Below are positions 5,391 through 14,049 of a DNA stretch of 26,828 bases, in pieces. Positions within the stretch are counted from its first letter, which is position 1; every line of letters starts with the position of its first letter. Source of the stretch: RGIG5612 sp963599255 (GTDB taxonomy: Bacteria; Bacillota; Clostridia; Lachnospirales; Lachnospiraceae); assembly GCA_963599255.1 (NCBI GenBank), contig CAVBWS010000027.1, positions 1 to 26,828 of the forward strand, given 5' to 3'. The notes below the pieces were generated by a model that saw only the letters and a program-made list of their open reading frames with translations, searched no databases and was not told where the DNA came from. Both the position numbers and the translations under genes were made by a program.

Positions 5391-8075
5391 TCAACTTTCT
5401 TTTTCCAATTTGTATGTAATCTCTGCATTCCCGCTTTTATGCGCGGTGATACTTATCTGTCCATTCCATGATGTACAATATACCAACGCCCCCACATCCG
5501 TCAATCGCTGCAGGGTCTGTTCATGGGGATGACCGTACATATTGTTAACGCCCGCTGAAATAATAGCGACTCTCGGACTCACTTTATTGATAAATTCAAC
5601 TGAAGAGGATGATTTCGAGCCATGATGTGCCACATCAAGAAGCGTGTAATTATTTCTCGTTAGTCCGGCGTTATCCGCAGATAATATTTTCTTTTCTCCG
5701 TTTTCCTCTACATCCCCCGTTATTACAGCCGAGAATTCACCATATAGCAGTTCAAATACCAGAGAATATTCATTTGCATCATGAGAGCTGAGCGATTCTG
5801 AAGGGTAAATGCATCTGATAGTTACGTCTTCATCACAGAGCCTCATCCCAGCGTGGATATTGATTACCGTCACGCCTCTTTCTTCTGCCAGCTGTACCAA
5901 TTTTTGATAATGTTCATTATCAGGCATGTAATAAAGCAGGAGATTTTTTATTTTTATATTATAAGATATACCATTGTTATCAGAATATTCTGAAGCATTC
6001 TTCTCATCAACATTATTACCAGACTCACTGCCGACGGTTTGCCGGCTCTCCTGATCTTCGGTTTGCACTGCAGGCATGGCTTCAAGAAGTTCTAACACTG
6101 CACTCATGTGATCGGTGTCCGGGTGTGTTACTATCATATAATCTATGCAGCCTATCCCCTCGTATTTAACCGCTCCCGCAATCCTGTATTTTGTCAGATT
6201 TTTTACAGACGTTGTTCCGGCATCTACCATATAATTTGTTCCGGACGGACTCTCGATAAGAAGGCACTCACCCTGCCCTACATCCAGCATGGATATTTTC
6301 AGATTCTCCGTCTGCCTGTTACTGCCCAGAAAAACAGCACACGCCAGGACAGGGATCAATAACATGCACTTAAGTAATTTTACCTTAAAATTATCCCTTG
6401 ATCGTTCATTCTCAGAAGTATAACTTTTCGCTGATATGGTGCGATCTTCATCGGTATCTTTAGACCACGCTCGCAGGCGATGCTTGCTGCGCCTGGTTCC
6501 TTTCATTTTCATGCTGATATTATTGTCCTGGATCCTCACATAGACCGCCATAGTGCATGTAATTAACATCAGCACAGAGTAATAGATTGTAATTTTCCAC
6601 TCAGCCGGAGATCCGGTTACGATATTATGAAAGGGGAGCTTCTGTGACAGACTGCAGGACCATTTGATAAAATACACTATATAGACCGCCAATCCGCACA
6701 GGAATCTTCCCATAAGCACGCTGACCATTCCCCAGATTGCCGACAATATGCCCATACCCAGCACAACACTCATAACCGGTATTACTATGACATTAAGAAA
6801 TATGGAATATATCGGAATCTCATAGTAATTTGCCATAATTATGGGCATTGTGACAAATGTAATTGCTGCACTCATGCAAAATCCTGACATTAACTTTTTC
6901 TTAACTCTGAAGAATTCATTAACAGAGGGAGTAACAAATGCTGCTGCCACCAGCGCGGCAAATGACAGCTGGAAACCGGAATTAGATATATACCATGGAT
7001 TAGTTACAAGCAGCAGGATTGCGGCCAATGACAGGGAGCAGATCATGTCGTAGCTCTTGCCCAGCCATATGGCACCTATCTGCACGGCAAACATTATCGT
7101 CGCACGCACGGATGATGCCGAGGCACTGCTCATTATACAGAAGCACAGCATCATAAATCCCGAAGCCATAGCGCTGATGCCGAAGCGGAATCTCTTCCTT
7201 ATCAATCTGAATATTGTCATACCAATCAATGATATATGAAGTCCTGATACCGCCAGAATATGTGCTATGCCGCTGCTCTGATATAACGTCTTGGTATCCT
7301 CCGTCAGTCCAGACCTGTCGCCTGTACATATGGCAGTGAGAATTCCTGCAGTTTCTTCATCCGGCACGGACTCATAAATTGAATCTACAAGTCCCTGCCT
7401 TAGTTCATTTAAGAACTGCGCCAGATGGTTATAAGAAGCATTGGTTATTGCTGCAGATTTATTTTCAGCCTTAAGAAAGATGCCGAGAGAATGATAATAA
7501 TCCTCTTCATCATAGTTGCCATTGTTTCTCGCCTTATTAAAAGCCTTGTAGCTGCATTCTGAGGTTAATTCATTGCCGATCTTAATATCCAATTCTTCAA
7601 ATTCTTCAGCAGACATTATCAGAATTGCTTTTCTCACTTTCAAGAGATCATCTGCACCGCCTGCGCGCCGTGAACCTCGGCGTGCAGCCACTGTTCGAAA
7701 ACGCCTACGCTGATTGTTTTCTCGCAGTGGCTGCGCCGTCCCGGCAGGCGCAGGCTGGCTTTCACGTCCTTTCAGTGAAGCACAATATTCTGCACCATTT
7801 TGACTCATTGCGGAAACGTTACCAACACTGTCTCCGGCGTAATCCTGACTTGATGCAGAAATGCTGCTCGTCGGCACAGCCACTGCATTTTTCAGATAGA
7901 TATATATACAACCCGTCTTTTTTTCAGTCTTATATACGGTTCCCGTCAGAACTATCTTCTCATCATTTTCCAGGGTACTTAAATCAGGCTGCCACAATGA
8001 AGGACACAGCCTGTTACAGAATATGACCGCCAATGTTAATATGACGGCCACAATAAATATGGGCCTTTTCAGCAT
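5391..8075 (-). CDS. comEC: ComEC/Rec2 DNA uptake channel with a repeat-derived insert
   Basis: Inner-membrane channel that passes single-stranded DNA during natural transformation, 894 residues. The order is an N-terminal membrane segment (residues 5-25), an OB-like region (about 35-200), the multi-pass Competence domain with GLTEDTKTLYQSSGIAHILAV... (about 250-540), and a C-terminal metallo-beta-lactamase domain. The last has LDVGQGECLL near 597, THPDTDH near 650 and DVAHHGSKSSSS. Residues about 107-140 are an Arg/Ala/Gly/Pro-rich stretch encoded by a GC-rich palindrome (7659-7755) unlike the rest of the gene, and the frame stays open through it. Residues 66-106 just before it are Ser/Asn-rich and also look like an expansion. 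It starts seven bases after the GerMN gene with a weak binding site, suggesting coupling. Whether the insert harms function is unknown. Confidence 0.93.
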   Translation of the reverse strand: MLKRPIFIVAVILTLAVIFCNRLCPSLWQPDLSTLENDEKIVLTGTVYKTEKKTGCIYIYLKNAVAVPTSSISASSQDYAGDSVGNVSAMSQNGAEYCASLKGRESQPAPAGTAQPLRENNQRRRFRTVAARRGSRRAGGADDLLKVRKAILIMSAEEFEELDIKIGNELTSECSYKAFNKARNNGNYDEEDYYHSLGIFLKAENKSAAITNASYNHLAQFLNELRQGLVDSIYESVPDEETAGILTAICTGDRSGLTEDTKTLYQSSGIAHILAVSGLHISLIGMTIFRLIRKRFRFGISAMASGFMMLCFCIMSSASASSVRATIMFAVQIGAIWLGKSYDMICSLSLAAILLLVTNPWYISNSGFQLSFAALVAAAFVTPSVNEFFRVKKKLMSGFCMSAAITFVTMPIIMANYYEIPIYSIFLNVIVIPVMSVVLGMGILSAIWGMVSVLMGRFLCGLAVYIVYFIKWSCSLSQKLPFHNIVTGSPAEWKITIYYSVLMLITCTMAVYVRIQDNNISMKMKGTRRSKHRLRAWSKDTDEDRTISAKSYTSENERSRDNFKVKLLKCMLLIPVLACAVFLGSNRQTENLKISMLDVGQGECLLIESPSGTNYMVDAGTTSVKNLTKYRIAGAVKYEGIGCIDYMIVTHPDTDHMSAVLELLEAMPAVQTEDQESRQTVGSESGNNVDEKNASEYSDNNGISYNIKIKNLLLYYMPDNEHYQKLVQLAEERGVTVINIHAGMRLCDEDVTIRCIYPSESLSSHDANEYSLVFELLYGEFSAVITGDVEENGEKKILSADNAGLTRNNYTLLDVAHHGSKSSSSVEFINKVSPRVAIISAGVNNMYGHPHEQTLQRLTDVGALVYCTSWNGQISITAHKSGNAEITYKLEKES
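7659..7755. repeat. GC-rich imperfect palindromic repeat, copy 1 (inside comEC)
   Basis: Three nested perfect arm pairs are visible: GCCTGCGC 7659-7666 with 7748-7755; GCAGCCACTG 7684-7693 with 7725-7734; and GAAAAC 7697-7702 with 7716-7721. Its G+C is about two thirds by eye, in an AT-richer gene. Positions 7664-7704 match 15288-15328 in inverted orientation at 33 of 41 bases. It encodes about residues 107-140 of ComEC in frame. No transposase and no clear target duplication are visible. Confidence 0.75.
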
Positions 8076-8081
8076 TCTATC

Positions 8082-9023
8082 TTACTGTTCGAGACTCCTG
8101 TTGCGTACAAAAGGCATACTAAGATCCGTTACTGTGTGAAGCCTCACATCAGAACTGCCGTCAACCATAAACTGCACACTGCTTACATACGGAAGACTGC
8201 ATAAAGAATTAACTATAGAATAAATAAGTATCTCATCACTGGCTGGCTGTTCCTGAGTAAGGAAGCTGTCATCAAAATTAACATAACATATGCCATCTGT
8301 TGTAACTATGCTGATCACCTTAGTATCCGCACATATGGTTCTGTACGTAGCATCGATGGCCGGGCCTGCTATGAGCTGCTGCACAATATACTCCTCGATA
8401 GAAGTATTGCTGTTATTGATAGTAAAATGATATTTTGCAGGAATCAATTTGGTTCCTGTTTCATCCGTAAAATAAATAGTCAGGTCTGTTTCCTGTTTAA
8501 GCATGCCCTCCTCGCTTAACAAGACATCTACAAAATTGCTGGCATTCATCACACCTATCACAATCCCGCTGCTGTCCGTAAGGGGTGAGCCGTCAACAGT
8601 AACCATGACCTGGGTTATATCAGGCTGCTGTATCATCGTAAGTACCAAGGCAGCCCTAAGAGTAATCTCCTGAACATTAGTCATTTCAAGATAATTGGAA
8701 TCGAAGTCAAATGTTATCGTTGAATCATTTATATTGTATTCATTTAATGTTACATCCTGCGGCTTGGCTGAAAAGAGCCCTTCATCACTCAGGTCAGTAT
8801 TAAACATCCTGGCAATCAAGGTCTGTGTCAGCGTCTCCGAATCCATTGTCAGAGCATTTTCTATCTGTACTGCCTTATATGATATGTCATCGCGAGCTGA
8901 ATTTACATAATAAATAAGATACTGCACAGACTCCGAATTGTCGGCGCACGAAGATAAGGTCATGGTTACCATCACGACCGTTAACATCAATATTATTAAT
9001 CTGACTAACCTTCTGTTCCTCAT
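8082..9023 (-). CDS. GerMN-domain lipoprotein
   Basis: A 313-residue exported lipoprotein. The signal peptide (residues 1-25, MRNRRLVRLIILMLTVVMV) ends in the lipobox LSSC with Cys26. Two GerMN-type repeats follow (about 40-170 and 175-305). Recognisable parts are ITFDFDSNYLEM, VMVTVDGSPL, GICYVNFDDSFL and SVQFMVDGSSDV. The GerMN domain is named after the sporulation and germination protein GerM and is also found in lipoproteins outside sporulation. The ATG overlaps the histidine kinase stop (TAATG), so the two are translationally coupled. This suggests it is an extracytoplasmic partner of that kinase, comparable to accessory lipoproteins of other sensor kinases; that role is inference. Confidence 0.85.
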   Translation of the reverse strand: MRNRRLVRLIILMLTVVMVTMTLSSCADNSESVQYLIYYVNSARDDISYKAVQIENALTMDSETLTQTLIARMFNTDLSDEGLFSAKPQDVTLNEYNINDSTITFDFDSNYLEMTNVQEITLRAALVLTMIQQPDITQVMVTVDGSPLTDSSGIVIGVMNASNFVDVLLSEEGMLKQETDLTIYFTDETGTKLIPAKYHFTINNSNTSIEEYIVQQLIAGPAIDATYRTICADTKVISIVTTDGICYVNFDDSFLTQEQPASDEILIYSIVNSLCSLPYVSSVQFMVDGSSDVRLHTVTDLSMPFVRNRSLEQ

Positions 9024-10477
9024 TACTGCAGTGCCTTTTCATTAAAATCAGAACCTGCGAAATGGGTCAACGGGATCTGCATGGTAAATGTAGTTCCCTT
9101 GCCTTCTTCGCTGTATACCTTAATGTCTCCGTTATGAGCCAGAACAATACTCTTCGTAATAGAAAGTCCCAGACCTGAACCGCCTGTTGCCCTGTCTCTG
9201 GCCTTATCAACTCTGTAAAATCTGTCGAAGACTCTGGACAGTGAATCCGCAGGGATTCCCTTGCCGTTATCCTGCACCTTTACATAGAAATATGTTCTGT
9301 CCGCATTAAGTGAAACATGCACAAATCCTTCCGGATTGTTATATTTAATACCATTTTCAACAAGATTGGATATGGCCATTGACATCTTAACTTCATCCAC
9401 TTCGGCCACAATAGGTCTGTAGGATTCTAACACCAGCTCGATATGCTTTTGCTCTGCCAGCGGTTTTACCATCTTAAGAATTGACTCTAACAGTCCATTA
9501 ATATTAACCTGTGAAATATTCAGCGGTACATTTGCATTATCCAGCTTAACCAGGGTTAACAGATCGGAGATGATCACATTCTCCCTATTTATCTCTGTCG
9601 ACAGATCCGACATGAACTCTCTGTACATCTCATTTGGTACATTATCCATCTGGAGAAGCGAGTCGCACAATACCTTCATAGACGTCATAGGTGTCTTAAG
9701 CTCGTGGGATACATTCGACACGAACATCTGCCGCGAATCCTCCAGCTGATTGATGCGGTCGAGCATCTTATTAAACGAGCCTGATATGGTTTCTACCTCG
9801 CTGCAGCCGCTCAGCTTAATCTCCTCTGTCATATGTCCCTTGTCGATCTTGGCAATCGTAGCATTGATATTTTTAAACGGCTTCGCAGTCATATATGAGA
9901 GGAATACAGCAAAAAACAGCACGATCACCAATAAGATAACAATAATAGATATACCTATAAGTCTTATGGAATCCATTGCTGAATATATATCCGAAATAGA
10001 TGAGACGACAAAAACAACGTAATTGATATCAGAGTCCTTATCACGCACCGGCTGGGTTATTATGAGACATTGATTTTTTTTGTCGACAAATGCGGCTCCC
10101 TGCCCGTTAAAACAATTATTTACATATTTAGAAATGCAGATCTTACCTTTATTAATCTGGTAAGTATCACTTATTATTTTAAAATCACGATTAACCACCT
10201 GAATTCTGTTAAGAAACAGGCCGGACACGTCATCCACCAGTTCTTCAGTTAACTGATCAGAATTTTCATTTGAATTTATTTCCTGAGAGAAATAAGCTGC
10301 AAGCATAGAAACCTGAGCACTGGCATTTTTCAACCTGGTTGAAATTACCGTGCTCTCTGCAACCCCTGTTAAGACAAATTCCAGGAAAAATATCGGAATG
10401 ATACCAACGATAAGGATAATTAACAGGATCCTGAATCTTAAGCTTCGGATAAACTCCCTACTACGCTTTAAAATAAT
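9023..10477 (-). CDS. Membrane sensor histidine kinase, probable non-canonical start
   Basis: Sensor kinase partner of the adjacent regulator. Numbered from the TTG at 10333: second membrane segment 125-147, HAMP about 148-200, phospho-acceptor SNVSHELKTPM (His210), N-box SNLVENGIKYNN, G1 VQDNGKGIP and G2 GSGLGLSI. The frame upstream of that TTG stays open for 55 codons. It encodes SLRFRILLIILIVGIIPIFF, an obvious first membrane segment needed to place the sensor domain outside. No ATG, GTG or TTG occurs there. The best candidate is ATT at 10477-10475, six bases after GGGGAG and overlapping the regulator 3' end by 17 bases, giving 484 residues. ATT 10474, ATC 10450 and CTG 10426 are alternatives. 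Kinase identity is sure; the start is not. Confidence 0.85.
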   Translation of the reverse strand: MILKRSREFIRSLRFRILLIILIVGIIPIFFLEFVLTGVAESTVISTRLKNASAQVSMLAAYFSQEINSNENSDQLTEELVDDVSGLFLNRIQVVNRDFKIISDTYQINKGKICISKYVNNCFNGQGAAFVDKKNQCLIITQPVRDKDSDINYVVFVVSSISDIYSAMDSIRLIGISIIVILLVIVLFFAVFLSYMTAKPFKNINATIAKIDKGHMTEEIKLSGCSEVETISGSFNKMLDRINQLEDSRQMFVSNVSHELKTPMTSMKVLCDSLLQMDNVPNEMYREFMSDLSTEINRENVIISDLLTLVKLDNANVPLNISQVNINGLLESILKMVKPLAEQKHIELVLESYRPIVAEVDEVKMSMAISNLVENGIKYNNPEGFVHVSLNADRTYFYVKVQDNGKGIPADSLSRVFDRFYRVDKARDRATGGSGLGLSITKSIVLAHNGDIKVYSEEGKGTTFTMQIPLTHFAGSDFNEKALQ

Positions 10478-11141
10478 AACCCACTCCCCACTTGGTATTT
10501 ACATATTTTGGTTCTTTTGGATTTTCTTCAATCTTCTCTCTTAATCTTCTGACATGAACATCGACAGTTCTGACATCTCCCGGATATTCATATCCCCATA
10601 CAATGCTGAGAAGCTGTTCTCTTGAATATACCTTGTTCGGGTTATTAACTAAAAGCTCCAGAAGATCGAATTCCTTGGCAGTAAGGTTGACTTCACGATC
10701 CTTAATCATTACTCTTCTGGCGTCAACATCAAGCTTCAGATCTCCCTTCACGATTTGGTTAGCGTTATCAGAAGCAGTTCTCTTGCTTCTTCTGAGAGTT
10801 GCTTTTATTCTGGCCTTAACCTCGAGAATATTAAACGGTTTGGTAATATAATCGTCAGCACCATAATCAAGACCTAATATCTTATCCATATCGCTGTCCT
10901 TGGCAGTCAGCATGATAATAGGCACATTTGAGAATTCTCTGACAGCCTTACAGACTTCGAATCCATCCAGCTTTGGCAGCATTACATCCAAAAGGACGAT
11001 GTCGAAATCGTTTTCCTTTATTTTGGCAAGAGCTTCCTCGCCATCATAAGCACACTCAACTTCCATCCCATCGCCTTCAAGCGAAAATTTAATTCCCTTA
11101 ACTATTAATTTTTCATCATCAACAACTAGTACTTTACTCAT
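10461..11141 (-). CDS. OmpR/PhoB-family response regulator
   Basis: Receiver domain (about residues 1-118) with VLVVDDEK, phospho-acceptor Asp in DIVLLDVMLP (Asp52), conserved Thr in IIMLTAKD and Lys in DYITKPF. A winged-helix DNA-binding domain follows (about 128-226) with LTAKEFDLLELLVNNP, VYSREQLLSIVWGYEYPG and VDVHVRRLREKIE. It resembles WalR/PhoP-type regulators. ATG at 11141 is preferred to the one at 11147 because GGAG lies seven bases upstream of the former and touches the latter. It follows comEA by about 60 bases without a terminator and precedes its kinase, so comEA, regulator, kinase, GerMN lipoprotein and comEC look like one transcription unit. Target genes cannot be told from sequence. 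Confidence 0.93.
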   Translation of the reverse strand: MSKVLVVDDEKLIVKGIKFSLEGDGMEVECAYDGEEALAKIKENDFDIVLLDVMLPKLDGFEVCKAVREFSNVPIIMLTAKDSDMDKILGLDYGADDYITKPFNILEVKARIKATLRRSKRTASDNANQIVKGDLKLDVDARRVMIKDREVNLTAKEFDLLELLVNNPNKVYSREQLLSIVWGYEYPGDVRTVDVHVRRLREKIEENPKEPKYVNTKWGVGYYFKA

Positions 11142-11200
11142 ATTCATCTCCGCTAATCTTTTGATGCATTTGCCTTATCTAACCAGATCCTCCGGGCTGT

Positions 11201-11806
11201 CTAAACCTTAATCATATCCTTTATTTTTTGAAAAGAACTTTCTTTTATCCCGGAAACGTTCATTATATCTTCTATTGATTCAAATGGAGTGTTCTTCCTG
11301 TACTCAATTATGGCCGATGCCTTCGAATCCCCTATCCCAGGCAGTGTCTTAAGTTCCTCCAACGAGGCTGTATTAAGATCTACCAGCCCTGAGCCTTCCT
11401 CTGTATATGTATCAGGCAAATCTGACGGATCCCCTGAAGTGTTCGGAACATATATCTGCTGCCCATCCTCTATAGGCTGAGCCAAGTTTAAGTGGACCCT
11501 GTCTGCGTCATCTGTCATGCCTCCGGCCATCTCGATGGCATCCATGATCCGTGATGAGGCATCAAGATAATACACGCCCGGGTCCTTCACTTCACCACAT
11601 ACATACACCCAGACTCCTGCTTGTGTATCCGTTTCAGGAGCCTCCTGTGTCTCGGTGTCTGACAGAGACAATCTGACATTATCCGATGTATCATCTTCTG
11701 TTATTGAAACCTTGTTATTCGTATCCGTACATGAACAACAGAAGACTACACCCGCCACAACAATGGCGATAAGTGCCGGAAACCATTTTATTATTTTATT
11801 TTTCAT
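11201..11806 (-). CDS. comEA: ComEA family helix-hairpin-helix DNA-binding protein
   Basis: Surface receptor that holds double-stranded DNA for uptake through ComEC. An N-terminal membrane anchor (about residues 8-23) ends in FCCSC, which may be a lipobox-like acylation site. An acidic linker follows, then an SLBB domain (about 64-121, GVWVYVCGEVKDPGVYYLD and AIEMAGG). A C-terminal helix-hairpin-helix pair comes last (about 142-198, VDLNTASLEELKTLPGIGDSKA). Length 201 and order are normal for ComEA. ATG at 11806 follows AAGGA, and a good promoter lies just upstream. In Bacillus comEA and comEC are in one operon; here a two-component system and a GerMN lipoprotein lie between them. Confidence 0.93.
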   Translation of the reverse strand: MKNKIIKWFPALIAIVVAGVVFCCSCTDTNNKVSITEDDTSDNVRLSLSDTETQEAPETDTQAGVWVYVCGEVKDPGVYYLDASSRIMDAIEMAGGMTDDADRVHLNLAQPIEDGQQIYVPNTSGDPSDLPDTYTEEGSGLVDLNTASLEELKTLPGIGDSKASAIIEYRKNTPFESIEDIMNVSGIKESSFQKIKDMIKV

Positions 11807-11842
11807 GCTTTTCCTTGTTACAGAAAAAACCTTGACGACTAT

Positions 11843-11871
11843 ATTCTACAAAAAAGATTTATAATCCGCAA
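11843..11871 (-). promoter_or_regulatory. Candidate promoter of comEA and the genes after it
   Basis: TTGCGG (11871-11866), a 17-base spacer and TAGAAT (11848-11843) on the minus strand, about 40 bases upstream of the comEA start in the short topA-comEA gap. No good terminator for topA is visible in that gap, so read-through is also possible. Confidence 0.5.
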
Positions 11872-11930
11872 TGTTTAATAAGCACTTTACCATAAAAGAA
11901 GGCCTTCTCCTTACCAATCCTCAGCATGCA

Positions 11931-13880
11931 TTATTTTGTTTCCGGCTTCTTCCAGGACATGAAATTGCAATCCGGATACCCCTCGCAGCCGTAATACATA
12001 CGTCCCTTTTGAGTCTTCCTAATAATAAGATCCTTGCCGCAATCAGGGCATTTAACGCCGGCTTTTTCAATAAAAGGCTTCGTATTGCGGCATTCCGGAA
12101 ATCCCGGACAGGCCAGGAATTTGCCGTGGGGACCGAATTTTATGACCATGTTTCTGCCGCATTTGTCGCAGATAACATCGGTTATCTCATCCTTTACCTT
12201 GATCTTCGTTAATTTGGCTCTGGCTTCATCTATGGAAGATTTAAGTCCCGGGTAGAAATCCCTTATTACTTCCTTCCATTCCTGGGTACCCTCTTCAATC
12301 TTATCCAGCTTGCTCTCGATCTTAGCAGTAAATTGTGTATCTACAATATCCTTAAACGCTGTCTCCATTATGTTATTAACAACTATTCCCAGTTCCGTTG
12401 CCAGGAGATTTTTCTTTTCCTTCTTAACATAATGTCTTGCAAGAATTGTTGTAATAGTCGGCGCATATGTACTTGGTCTTCCTATACCCAGCTCCTCCAT
12501 GGCTTTTACCAGAGATGCCTCCGTAAAATGTGCCGGGGGTTGTGTAAAGTGCTGACTGCCGTCATATTCTGCTCCGGTAACAACCGAATCCTTCGTCAGA
12601 TTAGACACGACCGTATTCTTCTCTTCCTTCTCGTCATCGCTGGAGACATATACCTTCATAAAGCCGTCAAATGTCTGCTTCGATGCTGACGCTTTGAACA
12701 AATACCCTGCACAGCAGAAATTGATGGCCGTTACATCATATCTGGCATTAGTCATTCTGCTGGCTGCAAATCTCTTCCAGATAAGCTGATATAACCTGAA
12801 GGCGTCCTTATCCAGCTTGGTCTTCACGCCATCCGGAACCACATTTATATCAGTCGGTCTTATGGCTTCATGAGCATCCTGAACATTGCCCTTGGAAGAT
12901 TTTGAAGCAGCGGTGAAGCTTACATAATCCTGACCATAATTTGCTGCAATAAATCCCTGTGCCATTTTAATAGCTTCATCTGCAACACGTGTGGAGTCTG
13001 TACGAAGATAGGTGATCATACCGCTTTCGTACAGCTGCTGGGCAACTCTCATGGTTTTTTGTGTAGAAAAATTCAGTACCTTCGATGCTTCCTGCTGCAA
13101 TGTACTTGTAACGAATGGCAATGGAGCCTTCTTGATCCTTTCAGTCTTCTTGATATCATCGATAAATATCTGCTGACCATCAAGGGCTGCAAGGATCTGA
13201 TCCAGCTGCTCCTTGTTGGTTATATTTATCTTCTCTGACTTGGTTCCGTAGAATTTGGCAGGAACCGGCTTCTTCTCGTTCTTGATGAATACCAGCGCAT
13301 CCAGGTTCCAGTATTCTTCAGGAACAAATTCTTCTATCTCCTTATCTCTGTCGCAGATCATTCTGAGAGCTACAGACTGAACACGGCCGGCGCTGAGGCC
13401 TCTTTTTACCTTCTCCCAGAGTATAGGACTTATTCCGTATCCCACCAGTCTGTCAAGAACTCGTCTGGCCTGCTGCGCATCAACCAGATTCATATCAATG
13501 TCACGGGAATTCTTAAGAGACTGCGATACAGCAGTCTTAGTAATCTCATTAAAGGTGATTCGCTTCATTTTCTTGGAATCCAGTCCCAATGCCTGAGCCA
13601 GATGCCAGCTTATGGCCTCTCCTTCACGATCAGGGTCAGTTGCAAGATAAACCTTAGGCGCATCCTTAGACAGCTTCCTAAGCTCTGCCAGCATCTCTCC
13701 CTTACCCCTTATGGTGATATACTTGGGTTCGAAATCATTCTCTATATCAATTCCCATGGAACTCTTGGGAAGATCACGCACATGTCCCTTAGAAGCCACT
13801 ACGTCATAATTGCTTCCTATATATTTCTTAACAGTCTTAACCTTCGCAGGAGACTCTACTATTACAAGATTTTTGGCCAT
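11931..13880 (-). CDS. topA: DNA topoisomerase I (type IA)
   Basis: Relaxes negative supercoils by transient single-strand cleavage. An N-terminal Toprim domain begins MAKNLVIVESPAKVKTVKKY and contains YLATDPDREGEA (about 79-89). The active-site Tyr is in MITYLRTDSTR (Tyr291). Two C-terminal zinc ribbons are visible: CDKCGRNMVIKFG..CPGFPEC and CPDCGKDLI..CEGYPDC. The 649-residue length is somewhat short of the roughly 690 of Bacillus TopA, which fits fewer C-terminal modules. ATG at 13880 is chosen over 13910 because GGAGGTGGAGT directly precedes it and the family start is MAKNLVIVESP. It lies downstream of dprA, a common Firmicutes order, and has its own promoter. Confidence 0.97.
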   Translation of the reverse strand: MAKNLVIVESPAKVKTVKKYIGSNYDVVASKGHVRDLPKSSMGIDIENDFEPKYITIRGKGEMLAELRKLSKDAPKVYLATDPDREGEAISWHLAQALGLDSKKMKRITFNEITKTAVSQSLKNSRDIDMNLVDAQQARRVLDRLVGYGISPILWEKVKRGLSAGRVQSVALRMICDRDKEIEEFVPEEYWNLDALVFIKNEKKPVPAKFYGTKSEKINITNKEQLDQILAALDGQQIFIDDIKKTERIKKAPLPFVTSTLQQEASKVLNFSTQKTMRVAQQLYESGMITYLRTDSTRVADEAIKMAQGFIAANYGQDYVSFTAASKSSKGNVQDAHEAIRPTDINVVPDGVKTKLDKDAFRLYQLIWKRFAASRMTNARYDVTAINFCCAGYLFKASASKQTFDGFMKVYVSSDDEKEEKNTVVSNLTKDSVVTGAEYDGSQHFTQPPAHFTEASLVKAMEELGIGRPSTYAPTITTILARHYVKKEKKNLLATELGIVVNNIMETAFKDIVDTQFTAKIESKLDKIEEGTQEWKEVIRDFYPGLKSSIDEARAKLTKIKVKDEITDVICDKCGRNMVIKFGPHGKFLACPGFPECRNTKPFIEKAGVKCPDCGKDLIIRKTQKGRMYYGCEGYPDCNFMSWKKPETK

Positions 13881-13900
13881 ACTCCACCTCCGAGTATTAT

Positions 13901-13930
13901 TTAATAGCACTTATACACACTTTATGTCAA
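13901..13930 (-). promoter_or_regulatory. Promoter of topA
   Basis: TTGACA (13930-13925), an 18-base spacer and TATTAA (13906-13901) on the minus strand, giving a short leader before the topA start at 13880. Confidence 0.65.
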
Positions 13931-14049
13931 GCATAAGCTTGCTGCCGCAAATGCTGTACAGGGCTCATGTTCGCCGCTGCCTGCACCGTATCCAGCCAGC
14001 TTACATCAGCATGCCTCACCTTATCCGGATCGTATTTATATTCTGGCAT
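13927..14049 (-). CDS. Possible 40-residue protein overlapping the dprA stop
   Basis: An ATG at 14049-14047, four bases after AGGGA, opens a 40-codon frame that overlaps the last 14 bases of dprA and fills most of the dprA-topA gap, ending inside the topA -35. The product would begin MPEYKYDPDKVRHADVSWLD and end HLRQQAYA. It looks like a soluble mixed-charge peptide without a membrane segment, and the stretch is somewhat GC-richer than its surroundings. I do not recognise it; a 40-codon open frame can arise by chance. Confidence 0.25.
   Translation of the reverse strand: MPEYKYDPDKVRHADVSWLDTVQAAANMSPVQHLRQQAYA

Noticed and set aside
7659..7755. CRISPR repeat or DNA uptake sequence
   Set aside because: Only two diverged copies, no regular spacers, and no short exact motif repeated across the window.
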